A stretch of DNA of 64,000 bases, taken from assembly GCA_910589415.1 (NCBI GenBank), contig OU342636.1:2090437-2154436 (forward strand), in the 5' to 3' direction. The position numbers and the translations under genes are program-made. This stretch comes from Malachius bipustulatus (Eukaryota; Arthropoda; Insecta; Coleoptera; Melyridae). The stretch's first letter is position 1; the number at the start of each line of letters is the position of its first letter. Below the pieces are notes generated by a model, which searched no databases, had not been told where the DNA came from, and saw nothing but the letters and a program-made list of their open reading frames with translations. Positions 51,707-60,557 of the stretch are shown here, piece by piece.

Positions 51707-52576
51707 TTTTTTTTTTTTATTGAAAATGCACATGCACTGCAGGGAAATCCCTATGACGTTCTGGGAGCGGTGCATGAGCGGAGATATCGATTCACGTTGG
51801 CCTTGAATCTCTGTAGGATGTATACTTCGGGAAACACGCCCTTTGGAATGCTATTCCAAAGTGATGCGGTTCTATACATAAAAGAAGTCTGAAATAGGGT
51901 GGTACGAGGTGTAACGAGCTGAACCTGATACGGATGAGCGTCTGTGGCTCGACGTGTATTTCTGCCCGGTCTTGTTCTTGGTGGGATCAAGCGGGCCACA
52001 TCTTTTGAACACTTTCCATTAAAATATCTGTAAAACAGACTCAGGTCAGCTACTCTTCTTCGACGTTCGAGAGTGTCTAAATTTTTTGTCAAATCTGGGT
52101 CCCCAATCAAGCGGATGGCTCTTTTCTGAATAGAGTCGAGTAGTCTCAGCGTATGTTTGGGAGCAGAGCTCCAAACATGTGAGCAGTACTCCAAGGATGG
52201 TCGGATTTGAGCCTTGTATAAGAGCAGAAGCTGTTGTGGTGTATAAAATTTCTTCGTGCGGAAGAGCAGTGTTCCAAGTTTTTGAGAAGCACTCTTCGCC
52301 AGACCTGCAACATGATCATGCCAAGACATGTTCGCTCCGAGGCTCACTCCAAGTAAACGAAGAGATGACGCTGGGGTAAGACAGTGTCCCGCCATCATCA
52401 TATCTGGCTCCAAAACGTTGGTCTTTTTGGAGAAGATGACTGCTTGGGTTTTTCCAGCATTGAATTGGACTTGGTTTCTATCGCCCCAAGTTAGAATGTC
52501 TTGCAAGTCATTGTTAAGTATGGCTACTTCTTTCTCCCTGCGAGTCTGTGCGTCGATGGCAGATGTTCGCGCATCT
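51707..52576 (-). mobile_element. LINE-C copy 2, 3' fragment
   Basis: AATTTGAT at 51699-51706 and 52577-52584 is an 8-bp target duplication. T-run (minus-strand poly(A)) at 51707-51718. The frame 51751-52576 encodes the RT C-terminal part and matches copy 1 (5994-6820) with only scattered replacements (for example LEHRRR against LERRRR). Strong 5' truncation. Inserted at the ORF1/ORF2 border of LINE-F. Confidence 0.88.
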
Positions 52577-52584
52577 AATTTGAT

Positions 52585-52815
52585 ACTGGATGAGGAAGAA
52601 CTTGACAGTGTAGACAAATTCAATGACCATGAGTTGTTTAAAAGTTGCAATTTCAAATGTCCTGCATTTACATATTAGAAGCACAAAGAAAAATGTGAAT
52701 GAGTTGGAGTTATTCATCAACGCTTTCGATACTAAGACGCATGTAATTGTGTGTACGGAAGCTCGTATAAGTCAGTGCCATGGTTTTATAAATTTGGAGG
52801 GATATGATCACTACC
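52585..52815 (+). pseudogene. LINE-F ORF2 N-terminus (endonuclease start)
   Basis: HIRSTKKNVNELELFINAF, then VIVCTEARIS with the metal-binding Glu, then INLEGYDHY: the first strands of an AP-type endonuclease. It continues LINE-F on the far side of LINE-C copy 2 and breaks off at about 52815 where unrelated sequence (AGTGGCGG) begins. Confidence 0.65.
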
Positions 52816-53289
52816 AGTGGCGGTTTCTCCATTAGGTCGTTTGGTCAATGACCTCCCAAGTAAATTAACCAACTCAAGTAATTTTATACTGTATAAAAAA
52901 CGAAACTAATAATAATTATATTATAGCTATGTAATAATTCCAGTAATTAACTTTACTTATATGTATAATAGGTAGTTGTTTTTTTGTAATTCCCGGGAAG
53001 ATAGTGCGAGGGTCTGGGACTTGGGTCAAACGCAGCATTTGACCTCGTTGGTTTTAATAGGATAAAAGAGTAAGATGCCTTTCATATGTGCTGGAGCGAG
53101 AGGGTATAATAGCAACTTTGCCTGTATTTAAGACGGTACTATTCTGTCCCTTAGGTCAACGTCGAGTGGGGGGGGGCAGAGATTCTAACCAGAGACCAGA
53201 GATTTCGATATGCAGTGTTGCCGCGGTGGTACATTTGTACCACATTTGGTACATTTTATTTTTGCTGGTACGCTCCCAGGCAGCAAGTA
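52816..53289. other. Unassigned sequence between LINE-F and an AACATT-rich repeat
   Basis: No coding frame of note. A G-run (53168-53177) and the word series GGTACATTTGTACC (53227 onward) stand out. Possibly several short transposon remnants. Confidence 0.3.
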
Positions 53290-53505
53290 AGGTTCACTAA
53301 ATGTTCCTTGAATATTCACCGAACATTAAACATTGCTCTAATGTTAAACATACTTTCCGAATATTCAGGCAACGTTAAGATTCTAATGTTTGTTTTGAGA
53401 CGTTGAATAAACATTCACTGAACATTAGATACTGAACATTCAAAATGCAATGTTTAATTAACATTCATACAATGTTGTAGATGAAATGTTTATTGCACGC
53501 AATTA
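53290..53505. repeat. Array of AACATT/AATGTT words, end of an unclassified element
   Basis: CTCCCAGGCAGCAAG at 53274 is followed by at least ten GAACATT, AATGTTC or AATATTC words up to about 53490. The layout (CCAG-x-CAGCA end, then short repeated words) resembles the GGACGTCC element at 35980-36961 with a different word. No second end found before the TACAGGG element at 53515. Confidence 0.5.
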
Positions 53506-53514
53506 CATACAGGT

Positions 53515-54655
53515 ACAGGGTGGGCAAATTTGGATGTTTCTATAGGAGATATCGGTAACTATAAGAGCTATGGAAAAATGGATGGCACATTCTCGATCGC
53601 TTTTTTTGAGAGGAACTCAATGGTGAAAACCGGAACTCGCTATCTTTTTTTGTTTTCGAGCTATAATGAAAAGTACGATTTTTCACGATATCGATAAATG
53701 TCGATATCTTTCTTGGTTTTCAAGTTAGAGAAAAGGTATTTGCACATTCTTCAGGCACTTTTTTGAGTAGAATGGAATGACCTCAACAGATTTTGAATAT
53801 CTTTTTTCATTTGTCGGTTATAACATAAAGTTGTATTTTTTTAAATGGAAGTCATAGTGGGCCATGAACTAGTTAAATAGAGTATTTTCTTCTCTTTGCA
53901 ACGATATATAACATGTGTGTTAAAAATTTATGAAAAGTTACATTTTTCAAAATAAACCTAATTTATCATGGTAGCTTTGAAATTTGTTTCAACTATTTAC
54001 CTAGTAGGCGTGAATGTCATTTAGAAAATTGTGCGACATCGCCTGTCAAAGCCAGTTTACGCAGTTTTTGAGTTAAAAAGTGCTCGTTTCGCTTGCAAAA
54101 TGGCAAATTTGGTTTATGAAAACTACCAAAAGTATGATCTCTTAGAATGCTTTATTCAAAGTAACAGCAATTCTGATATTGCATCCGAAACATACTTCAA
54201 TCGTTATCCAGAGAGGAGACAACCCCACAAATCTATTTTTGAGAGGTTGAAGGCAAATATTATCATTCAAGTTCATTGTTTTTTATAGCTGTAATTTTTA
54301 TTGTTATATTTATTTGTTGACATTGATTTGTCGATTTGTCTCTCTTAATTTCTGAATATCAGATGATATAAATATCAGAATTGTTACTATTTTGCATAAA
54401 GCAAACATAACATAAAAAAGTTTCATTGGTCATCAACCAAATTTTACTTTTTTCAAAGCGGAATAACAGTCACTTTCTAACTCAAAAATGTAAGAGAACT
54501 GGCTGTGACAGGCTTCTTCATACACTATTCTATATGACATTCACGCCCACTATTAGGTGTCTAGTCAAAATAAAAATAAAAAAATCTGAGGTAGCTAGAT
54601 AAATTCAATTTATTTTGAAAAATGTAACTTTTCATAAATTTTTAACACACATGTT
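53515..54655 (+). mobile_element. Mariner-like element 5, internally deleted and interrupted
   Basis: Left end TACAGGGTGGGC at 53515. An inner inverted pair (53918-53962 and 54597-54655, ACACATGTTATA side) shows the arms. The right arm is broken at 54656 by the TIR element copy 2, so the right terminus is outside the window. Only the N-terminal transposase remnant survives between the arms. Confidence 0.7.
54099..54288 (+). pseudogene. N-terminal remnant of a mariner-like transposase
   Basis: ATG at 54099 (MANLVYENYQKYDLL) then CFIQSNSNSDIAS and YFNRYPERRQPHKSIFERL, the first helix-turn-helix of the same family as copies 1-4. It then runs into noncoding sequence; the catalytic domain is deleted. 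Confidence 0.65.
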
Positions 54656-54895
54656 ATACAGGGTGATCCCGAAATGGCGGACACGGACAGCACCACAGCA
54701 TCCATATTGTAGATTAAAGATTCTAAGTTTTATTTACTGTTTTCTCAAGTATGGCTCCCTTAAGAAGATATGACCACTTTTGTAGACAATAAAGTCACAA
54801 CACTGCACTGGATACCCTTTTTCATGCATAAAAATAATGTGCAGGTCTACAATACCCAGATAGATGTTACCATGGAAACATAAAATGGAAACACA

Positions 54896-55665
54896 TGTGA
54901 CGTTATGCCATAAAAGCGCAACGTCGCGACGCCGTTAGCGTCGAATAATAATAAATTAATTAATATTTATTAATATAAATTCGCAAATAATCAATTTGCA
55001 GAGAAACGAACAACATAAAAAGGTCGAATTATCAGAGTTTTTAGGTGTTTTTGAACAAATGGAGTAAACAAGATAAGGAAGCAGCTATAAATACACCCCA
55101 GAAGAATCAAGCAAGAACAGACGGATTCCACTGCCTGTTGAACCTATGCCAGGGAGTTGAGCTGGTCTAGGTTTACACCTATCCTCTAACTAGGGAGTTG
55201 GCCTAGTTATTCCTGGCCATTACTTTTTGCTTCTTTGGGAGTTGAGCGAAGAACGCGAAAGGTAAAACGGCTATCACCATTGACTAGGAGTTGACTGGTC
55301 AATATCATTCTATTCATAAACCCTAGGTCGAAGAGTTGATTCGATCTAACCCATCCTCGTAAGCTAAGGAGATGACTTAGCTTACAATCCTGTTCTTATC
55401 TCTGTACGAACCAGGACCCCGTCAGGGTTATTGAATGAATTATCCATAAGGACAGACGTATGAATGATACTGTTGAATTTATGATTGTTTGAATCAAACG
55501 TATATCTGTAAATATTATTCTCTATTAACTAAAGGGAGCGATTTGGATTAAATTGTATAATTTGTGAATGAATGGGTGCTTGCTAATTTGTAAAGATTGT
55601 TTTATTTTTGAGAAAGACGACTAACTGAATAGAATTACAGTAGTACGGGGGTATAAATATTTTCT
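54896..55665 (+). repeat. Left inverted arm, U3 part of the LTR
   Basis: 770 bp, inverse of 57720-58485 with several base differences (for example near 55110, 55205 and 55230). Contains CTCGTAAGCTAAGGAG/CTTAGCTTACAATC, a local inverted pair. It ends right after GTATAAATATTTTCT. Confidence 0.88.
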
Positions 55666-57136
55666 GTGTTATTTTTGGGAGCTTCGATGCTGGTGCTGGT
55701 GGCTGTATTGCTGCTGCGACGCTGGGCTTGACGTTTCTCGGCTGGCTCGCGTCTCGTGTATACACCGTGCGTAACCGTAAGTTTTGCTTGGGTTGCGGAG
55801 TTAGGCCGTTTATTCAAGGCGGGTTTTCCTCCTGTTAGCTTTGCGGCATCGCTACACTCGGTGCTGACTGTGCACGACTCTTCGTTGCCGGTGGCGTTTG
55901 TTTCTCCTAGCGGAGATTGCTCCTCGCAGTATTTGACATCGGCCTGCTCCTCGCAGCACTCGATATCGGTCTGCTCCTTGCGGCACTCGACATCGGCCAT
56001 CACCTCTATCATATTAAGGGTGTCGCGGATGTCGATTTCTGGGTTGTCTTTATCGGAAGACGCCAATTTTGGCGACTGTCTCTCTGGGTATCCTGTTTCT
56101 GCTGCCGAGATGACGGCGCGTAAGGCCTCTCTGGGCGATACTGCTCTGTAGAGAAATAATTATCAGTGTGACGACGTTCATGTTTTACTTCACCGGTCTT
56201 CGACATGTCCCTTTTTAGGGCTTCATATTCTTCAGTCATATTTTGCAGCTCTGCGAGTGACTGAAAATCGCATCTTCTTATATAGAAGCGATACCTTGGC
56301 AAAAGATTTCTATAGATCCTTTCTAGTGCCTGTCGCTCCGATAAGGAGCCTTCCCTGCGTATTAGGGTTTGGAGGTCATTGATATACCTGCTTGCTGATT
56401 CGCCTTCTTTTTGCTTTCGACATCTGATCTCCTCTTCAAGCATTTCGTCGTATTTAGGGGGAAAAAATGCTGCTTTGAAGTAGGACACGAACTCGTTCCA
56501 TGATGTCCATTTCCCGACGTTATTTCTGTGCCAGAGTAAGGCATCGTTGCGTAAGCATAGTGTGAGGGCTTGTAATAAGTGTTTCTCTGGAATGCCAAAT
56601 GTTGCCCCCATTTTCCTCCATTCTTTCAATGAAGGCTGGGGCCTCGCTAGAATTCCCGCTAAAAATTGCGTTTCCTCTCAGGATCACATTTATGGAATCC
56701 ATAGGATATGTTGGAATTCTAGTCGTATAGGTGGAAGATCGTTCCTTTCGGGAACAGTATTTTTTACGACCTTTATTTCTGCTCTATTTTGCTGAAGATC
56801 TCTTATGGTGGCTAATGCGTCTTGCAATTGTTTTCTTAAGTCTTCCACTTCTTCTTTTTGGTTGACTTCTTCGCTCTTCTGCGGGGGTGCAGTTTTAGGT
56901 ATTGCTCCCGTGGGCAAACCCATACTTTGTTGGAGCATTGTGCCTGCGTAATGCCTTCGTAGACGAGGTCGTAACTCGTCGAGTTTGCCAGTACTCTCGA
57001 GACCTAATTTAGCGGTTTCGATTATGGCTTGCTCTTTTGTAAGCTGTTGTATCCAAGTGCTTACTGATGTGTATGTTGTTGCTTTTGCTCCCTCGGTCTC
57101 ACTATCAGAATTAGGCATCGCTGTGTAATTTTTCAA
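55635..57136 (-). pseudogene. Gypsy-type gag, frameshifted
   Basis: From 57136: N-terminal region (MPNSDSETEG, then a coiled-coil-like EEVEDLRKQLQDALATI). After a shift near 56695 and another near 56629 comes the capsid-like retrotransposon Gag core (LLWHRNNVGKWTSWNEFVSY, FFPPKYDEMLEEEIR, SASRYINDLQTLIRR). A third frame (56066-55635) holds an acidic, Cys-containing tail with CRKEQ/CCEEQ repeats and a basic end. No CCHC knuckle is obvious. At least three frame changes make it inactive as read. Confidence 0.75.
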
Positions 57137-57166
57137 AAATTAAACAACTTTTTCGTAGGTTTTTAA

Positions 57167-57178
57167 CGTTGGGCGCCA
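57167..57178 (-). other. Primer-binding site next to the LTR
   Basis: TGGCGCCCAACG on the minus strand, three bases after the LTR end (…GGGGTGACA). TGGCGCC is the usual complement of a tRNA CCA end, here of lysine-tRNA type. Confidence 0.7.
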
Positions 57179-57181
57179 AGC

Positions 57182-58485
57182 TGTCACCCCTTTATTTCGA
57201 GCTGTCGGATTATTTATTAGAAATGACCGACAGTCTGCGGGTGCTTTAATTTGCCTTCTGATTTATAGTGAGGGAGGGAGGTATTAATACGCAAACGTAC
57301 AACAAATTATAAATATTTATTTTTTCCCAATAATATTAATAATAATTGTAACAAAGTATCAATTCTACGAATAATAAAATCGTATCGATTTATTATTTCA
57401 AGGTCGCCAGCACCAACGATAGCGCCGACTACTTTTTCATGGCATAAGAAATGCAGGTCTAGCGATAAGCCCGGTGACGGTACAGACGGAGAGGCGATTC
57501 CTGCCACTATCGCTATATTGCAGGATCTGAGCGATCGGCCGGGCGGCCGCAGGGGTATATCAGCGTGTGAAGTACCTACAATACTACCTATAGGAACTGG
57601 CGTGGAAAACGAAACGAAATTATCCTTGTTCGCCTCGTGGCTTTCTGTTCTGGAACACAAGATTAATTTATAATATAATCTACCAGAGTCAACGCCTCTG
57701 GTAATGAATAAAGAAAGAAAATATTTATACCCCCGTACTACTGTAATTCTATTCAGTTAGTCGTCTTTCTCAAAAATAAAACAATCTTTACAAATTAGCA
57801 AGCACCCATTCATTCACAAACTATACAATTTAATCCAAATCGCTCCCTTTAGTTAATAGAGAATAATATTTACAGATATACGTTTGATTCAAACAATCAT
57901 AAATTCAACAGTATCATTCATACGTCTGTCCTTATGGATAATTCATTCAATAACCCTGACGGGGTCCTGGTTCGTACAGAGATAAGAACAGGATTGTAAG
58001 CTAAGTCATCTCCTTAGCTTACGAGGATGGGTTAGATCGAATCAACTCTTCGACCTAGGGTTTATGAATAGAATGATATTGACCAGTCAACTCCTAGTCA
58101 ATGGTGATAGCCGTTTTACCTTTCGCGTTCTTCGCTCAACTCCCACAGAAGCAAAAAGTGATGGCCAGGAATAACTAGGTCAACTCCCTAGTTAGAGGAT
58201 AGGTGTAAACCTAGACCAGCTCAACTCCCTGGCATAGGTTCAACAGGCAGTGGAATCCGTCTGTTCTTGCTTGATTCTTCTGCGGTGTATTTATAGCTGC
58301 TTCCTTATCTTGTTTACTCCATTTGTTCAAAAACACCTAAAAACTCTGATAATTCGACCTTTTTATGTTGTTCGTTTCTCTGCAAATTGATTATTTGCGA
58401 ATTTATATTAATAAATATTAATTAATTTATTATTATTCGACGCTAACGGCGTCGCGACGTTGCGCTTTTATGGCATAACGTCACA
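57182..58485 (-). repeat. Complete LTR (about 1304 bp) of the inverted-LTR element
   Basis: On the minus strand it starts TGTGACGTTATG and ends GGGGTGACA before the primer-binding site. A TATA box (GTATAAATA, about 57727-57735) separates U3 (57736-58485) from R-U5. AATAAA-like signals are at about 57190 and 57210. A 117-codon frame inside R-U5 (57307-57660) is unlikely to be a gene. Confidence 0.75.
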
Positions 58486-58650
58486 CACAACAAAGCTTAA
58501 AACAATAATCGTTGCGCGGATACAAATTCGATAATATTATTCAAAATCTCGAATTCGAACAACGATGCCACATTGAAAAATTTTATTGAACACAGGGAAT
58601 AGGTAAACTTTGAATGCCTGTAATTCCGTTCCCGATAATGAAAATAATAA

Positions 58651-58867
58651 TGTTAGAAACAGCTCATAAATTCGACTGGTCTGCAAAAACTAACTGACTG
58701 CATGGTAGATAAGACCGGGTCGAATCACTCTGCCGCGACACGCTCACCGTGAAGCATTGATATATTTCAATACTATTAATTGTCATTACTTATTATTACA
58801 TTGTTCATTAAAATTCATTGTTTGGCTTAATTTGAGTCTATTTGGCTTTTTCTAAACTCCCCTAACA
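58651..58867 (+). repeat. Gypsy-2 5' LTR
   Basis: 217 bp, TG…CA. Contains four bases (CATG near 58700) absent from the 3' LTR. Confidence 0.92.
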
Positions 58868-58869
58868 AA

Positions 58870-58882
58870 TCAGAAGTGGGAT
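58870..58882 (+). other. Gypsy-2 primer-binding-site-like sequence
   Basis: TCAGAAGTGGGAT two bases after the LTR. It resembles the complement of a leucine-type tRNA 3' region but lacks the usual TGG start. Confidence 0.5.
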
Positions 58883-58988
58883 ACACCCCAAGACGTACGC
58901 TTCACCCTAATTTTGAGTTCTTTTGTTCATTAATAATAATAAAAGTAACAGTTTATTCGTTTTTTAAACTAAAGTGCAGTGACAAATA

Positions 58989-59993
58989 ATGGGGCGATCA
59001 GGCAAAAGGGGCCACCGCTCGCAATCTCAGCACTCCCATCGATCAAGGAGCAGGCACTCCCGTAGCCCGAGAACAGTAAGGGATGATGATACAAGTAGTA
59101 CGATAAGTGAGTTAAAAAGGGAATTGGCGGCGTTGCAGCAAATTGTAAGTACCCATTCGAGTACTAATACGCATTTAGATGAAACGGTAATACCCGCATT
59201 CGAACCTGGCATGGAAAGTTCCCAAAGTGCAACCGACTGGGTTCGCAAAATAGACGAACTAGCCATTTTGCATAGATGGTCAGACGAAACTGTATTTAAG
59301 TCAGCCACAAATCGACTACGAGGTAATGCACGTAAATGGTATGACTCACTACCAAATCTTGGCTTAAATTGGCTGGACATGAAACAACAACTTATTCAGA
59401 ACTTTCCGACGCCGATTCGATTTGGTAAATTACTGGTTGAGGCTGCAAACTATAACCCTGTTCCTGGTCAAAACTTGGGCGACTATTGTTATGAAAAGGC
59501 AGCAAAATTACATCGTTTAAATTTGGCAATTCCCGAAGAATGTATTATTGATAGTGTAATTGAAGGGATTAATGATAACAAAATTGCTTTACCCGCAAGG
59601 GCGGCAAATTTTCAAACAATTGGTAATCTAGCAAATTATCTCAGTAATGTGTCGTCAACGAAATACCTACCTTCCACTTCAAATCCGAAATCAAATTTCA
59701 ATGTTCCTGGCTATCTAAATAATGCTCGATCCCAAAGTAAATTTTCAAAACGAAGTTTCAAACCTGGAGACTCTCGTCCTACGAATGTGTCCAAGAAAAT
59801 ATCCTGTTTCAATTGTGGTGGAGATCATCGAGTACGGGATTGTCAGAAGCCAAGGGTTGAATGTAAGGGATGCAACCGATTAGGGCATACTCAAGAATTT
59901 TGTACTAATAAATTTGGTTACAAAACGAAACGTGTAAATGAAATCCAAGTAGTACCAGTACAACAAATATTTTTATTAAAACTGCTCAAATAA
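58989..59993 (+). CDS. Gypsy-2 gag with two zinc knuckles
   Basis: 334 codons from ATG 58989. Arg/Ser-rich N-terminus (RSRSRHSRSPR-like), capsid-like core (WVRKIDELAILHRWSDE, ARKWYDSLPNLGLNWLDMK, GDYCYEKAAKLHRL), then knuckles CFNCGGDHRVRDC (regular) and CKGCNRLGHTQEFC. Forms the particle and binds RNA. It ends at 59993; the protease lies in the -1 frame, with no consensus slippery heptamer seen. Confidence 0.9.
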   Translation: MGRSGKRGHRSQSQHSHRSRSRHSRSPRTVRDDDTSSTISELKRELAALQQIVSTHSSTNTHLDETVIPAFEPGMESSQSATDWVRKIDELAILHRWSDETVFKSATNRLRGNARKWYDSLPNLGLNWLDMKQQLIQNFPTPIRFGKLLVEAANYNPVPGQNLGDYCYEKAAKLHRLNLAIPEECIIDSVIEGINDNKIALPARAANFQTIGNLANYLSNVSSTKYLPSTSNPKSNFNVPGYLNNARSQSKFSKRSFKPGDSRPTNVSKKISCFNCGGDHRVRDCQKPRVECKGCNRLGHTQEFCTNKFGYKTKRVNEIQVVPVQQIFLLKLLK

Positions 59994-60013
59994 ATAATTT
60001 CAAGATTAAATGT

Positions 60014-60427
60014 TTGCTGGATAGCGGTAGCGACTGTACGATAATCAAGCGATCAACGGCATTCAATGCTAGAGTTTCAATTCAAGAAAATAAGCCTGTT
60101 TCTCTTCAATGTTTCATGGGTAATATGACAGTGAGTAACCAAAAATGCGATCTGAAAATAATAATCGAAGAAGCGGTTGTTAATGTTATTGCTATCGTCC
60201 TTGATGATAAATACTTGAGTCATGATCTTATAATCGGACGTGATTTTCTCTGCAATGAAAACGTAGTAATTACAAAAACTAAAGATAAGCTAATATTAAG
60301 GAATTTACCTTCTCTAGATATAAATGAAATTGAAGTTATTGAAGAAAATTATAACAATTCTGTTTTTGATCTCAATTCGATTAATTTTGACAAGGTCAGA
60401 ATTAATCACCCGATCAGAAAACGATAA
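60014..60427 (+). CDS. Gypsy-2 aspartic protease
   Basis: Active site LLDSGSDCTII at the start; the frame is open upstream into the gag end, so the listed start is not the true N-terminus. The flap region and the closing motif LIIGRDFL (near residue 78) complete the fold. It ends with TAA at 60425-60427. The sequence leading to pol continues in another frame. Confidence 0.85.
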   Translation: MLDSGSDCTIIKRSTAFNARVSIQENKPVSLQCFMGNMTVSNQKCDLKIIIEEAVVNVIAIVLDDKYLSHDLIIGRDFLCNENVVITKTKDKLILRNLPSLDINEIEVIEENYNNSVFDLNSINFDKVRINHPIRKR

Positions 60428-60557
60428 CATTTAATTTACTTCAGCAATACCGAGATTGCCTTGCATTTTCAATAAGTGAATTAGGAAAAACTGATAGCAT
60501 TGAAATGCATATTAAATGCACTAGTGAAGAACCTCTGTTGTTTATAGACCGTACCGA

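Larger units (their letters stand above)
54896..58485 (-). mobile_element. Gag-bearing element flanked by inverted LTR (U3) sequences
   Basis: 3590 bp. Both outer ends read TGTGACGTTATGCC inward, and CACA at 54892-54895 and 58486-58489 is a 4-bp target duplication. The right side carries a whole LTR (57182-58485), a tRNA-type primer-binding site and a gag gene on the minus strand. The left side is an inverted copy of only the first 770 bp of that LTR, up to just after its TATA box. There is no pol. The structure is not that of a normal provirus, which has direct LTRs. The 4-bp duplication indicates integrase-type insertion of a molecule with two U3 ends. Confidence 0.75.

Noticed and set aside
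57307..57660. 117-codon minus-strand frame in the inverted-LTR element
   Set aside because: It lies within the R-U5 part of the LTR, between the TATA box and the primer-binding site, has no domain and no coding-like composition beyond chance.
59027..59380. 117-codon minus-strand frame in gypsy-2 gag
   Set aside because: Antisense of gag, whose plus-strand frame has the capsid region and zinc knuckles.
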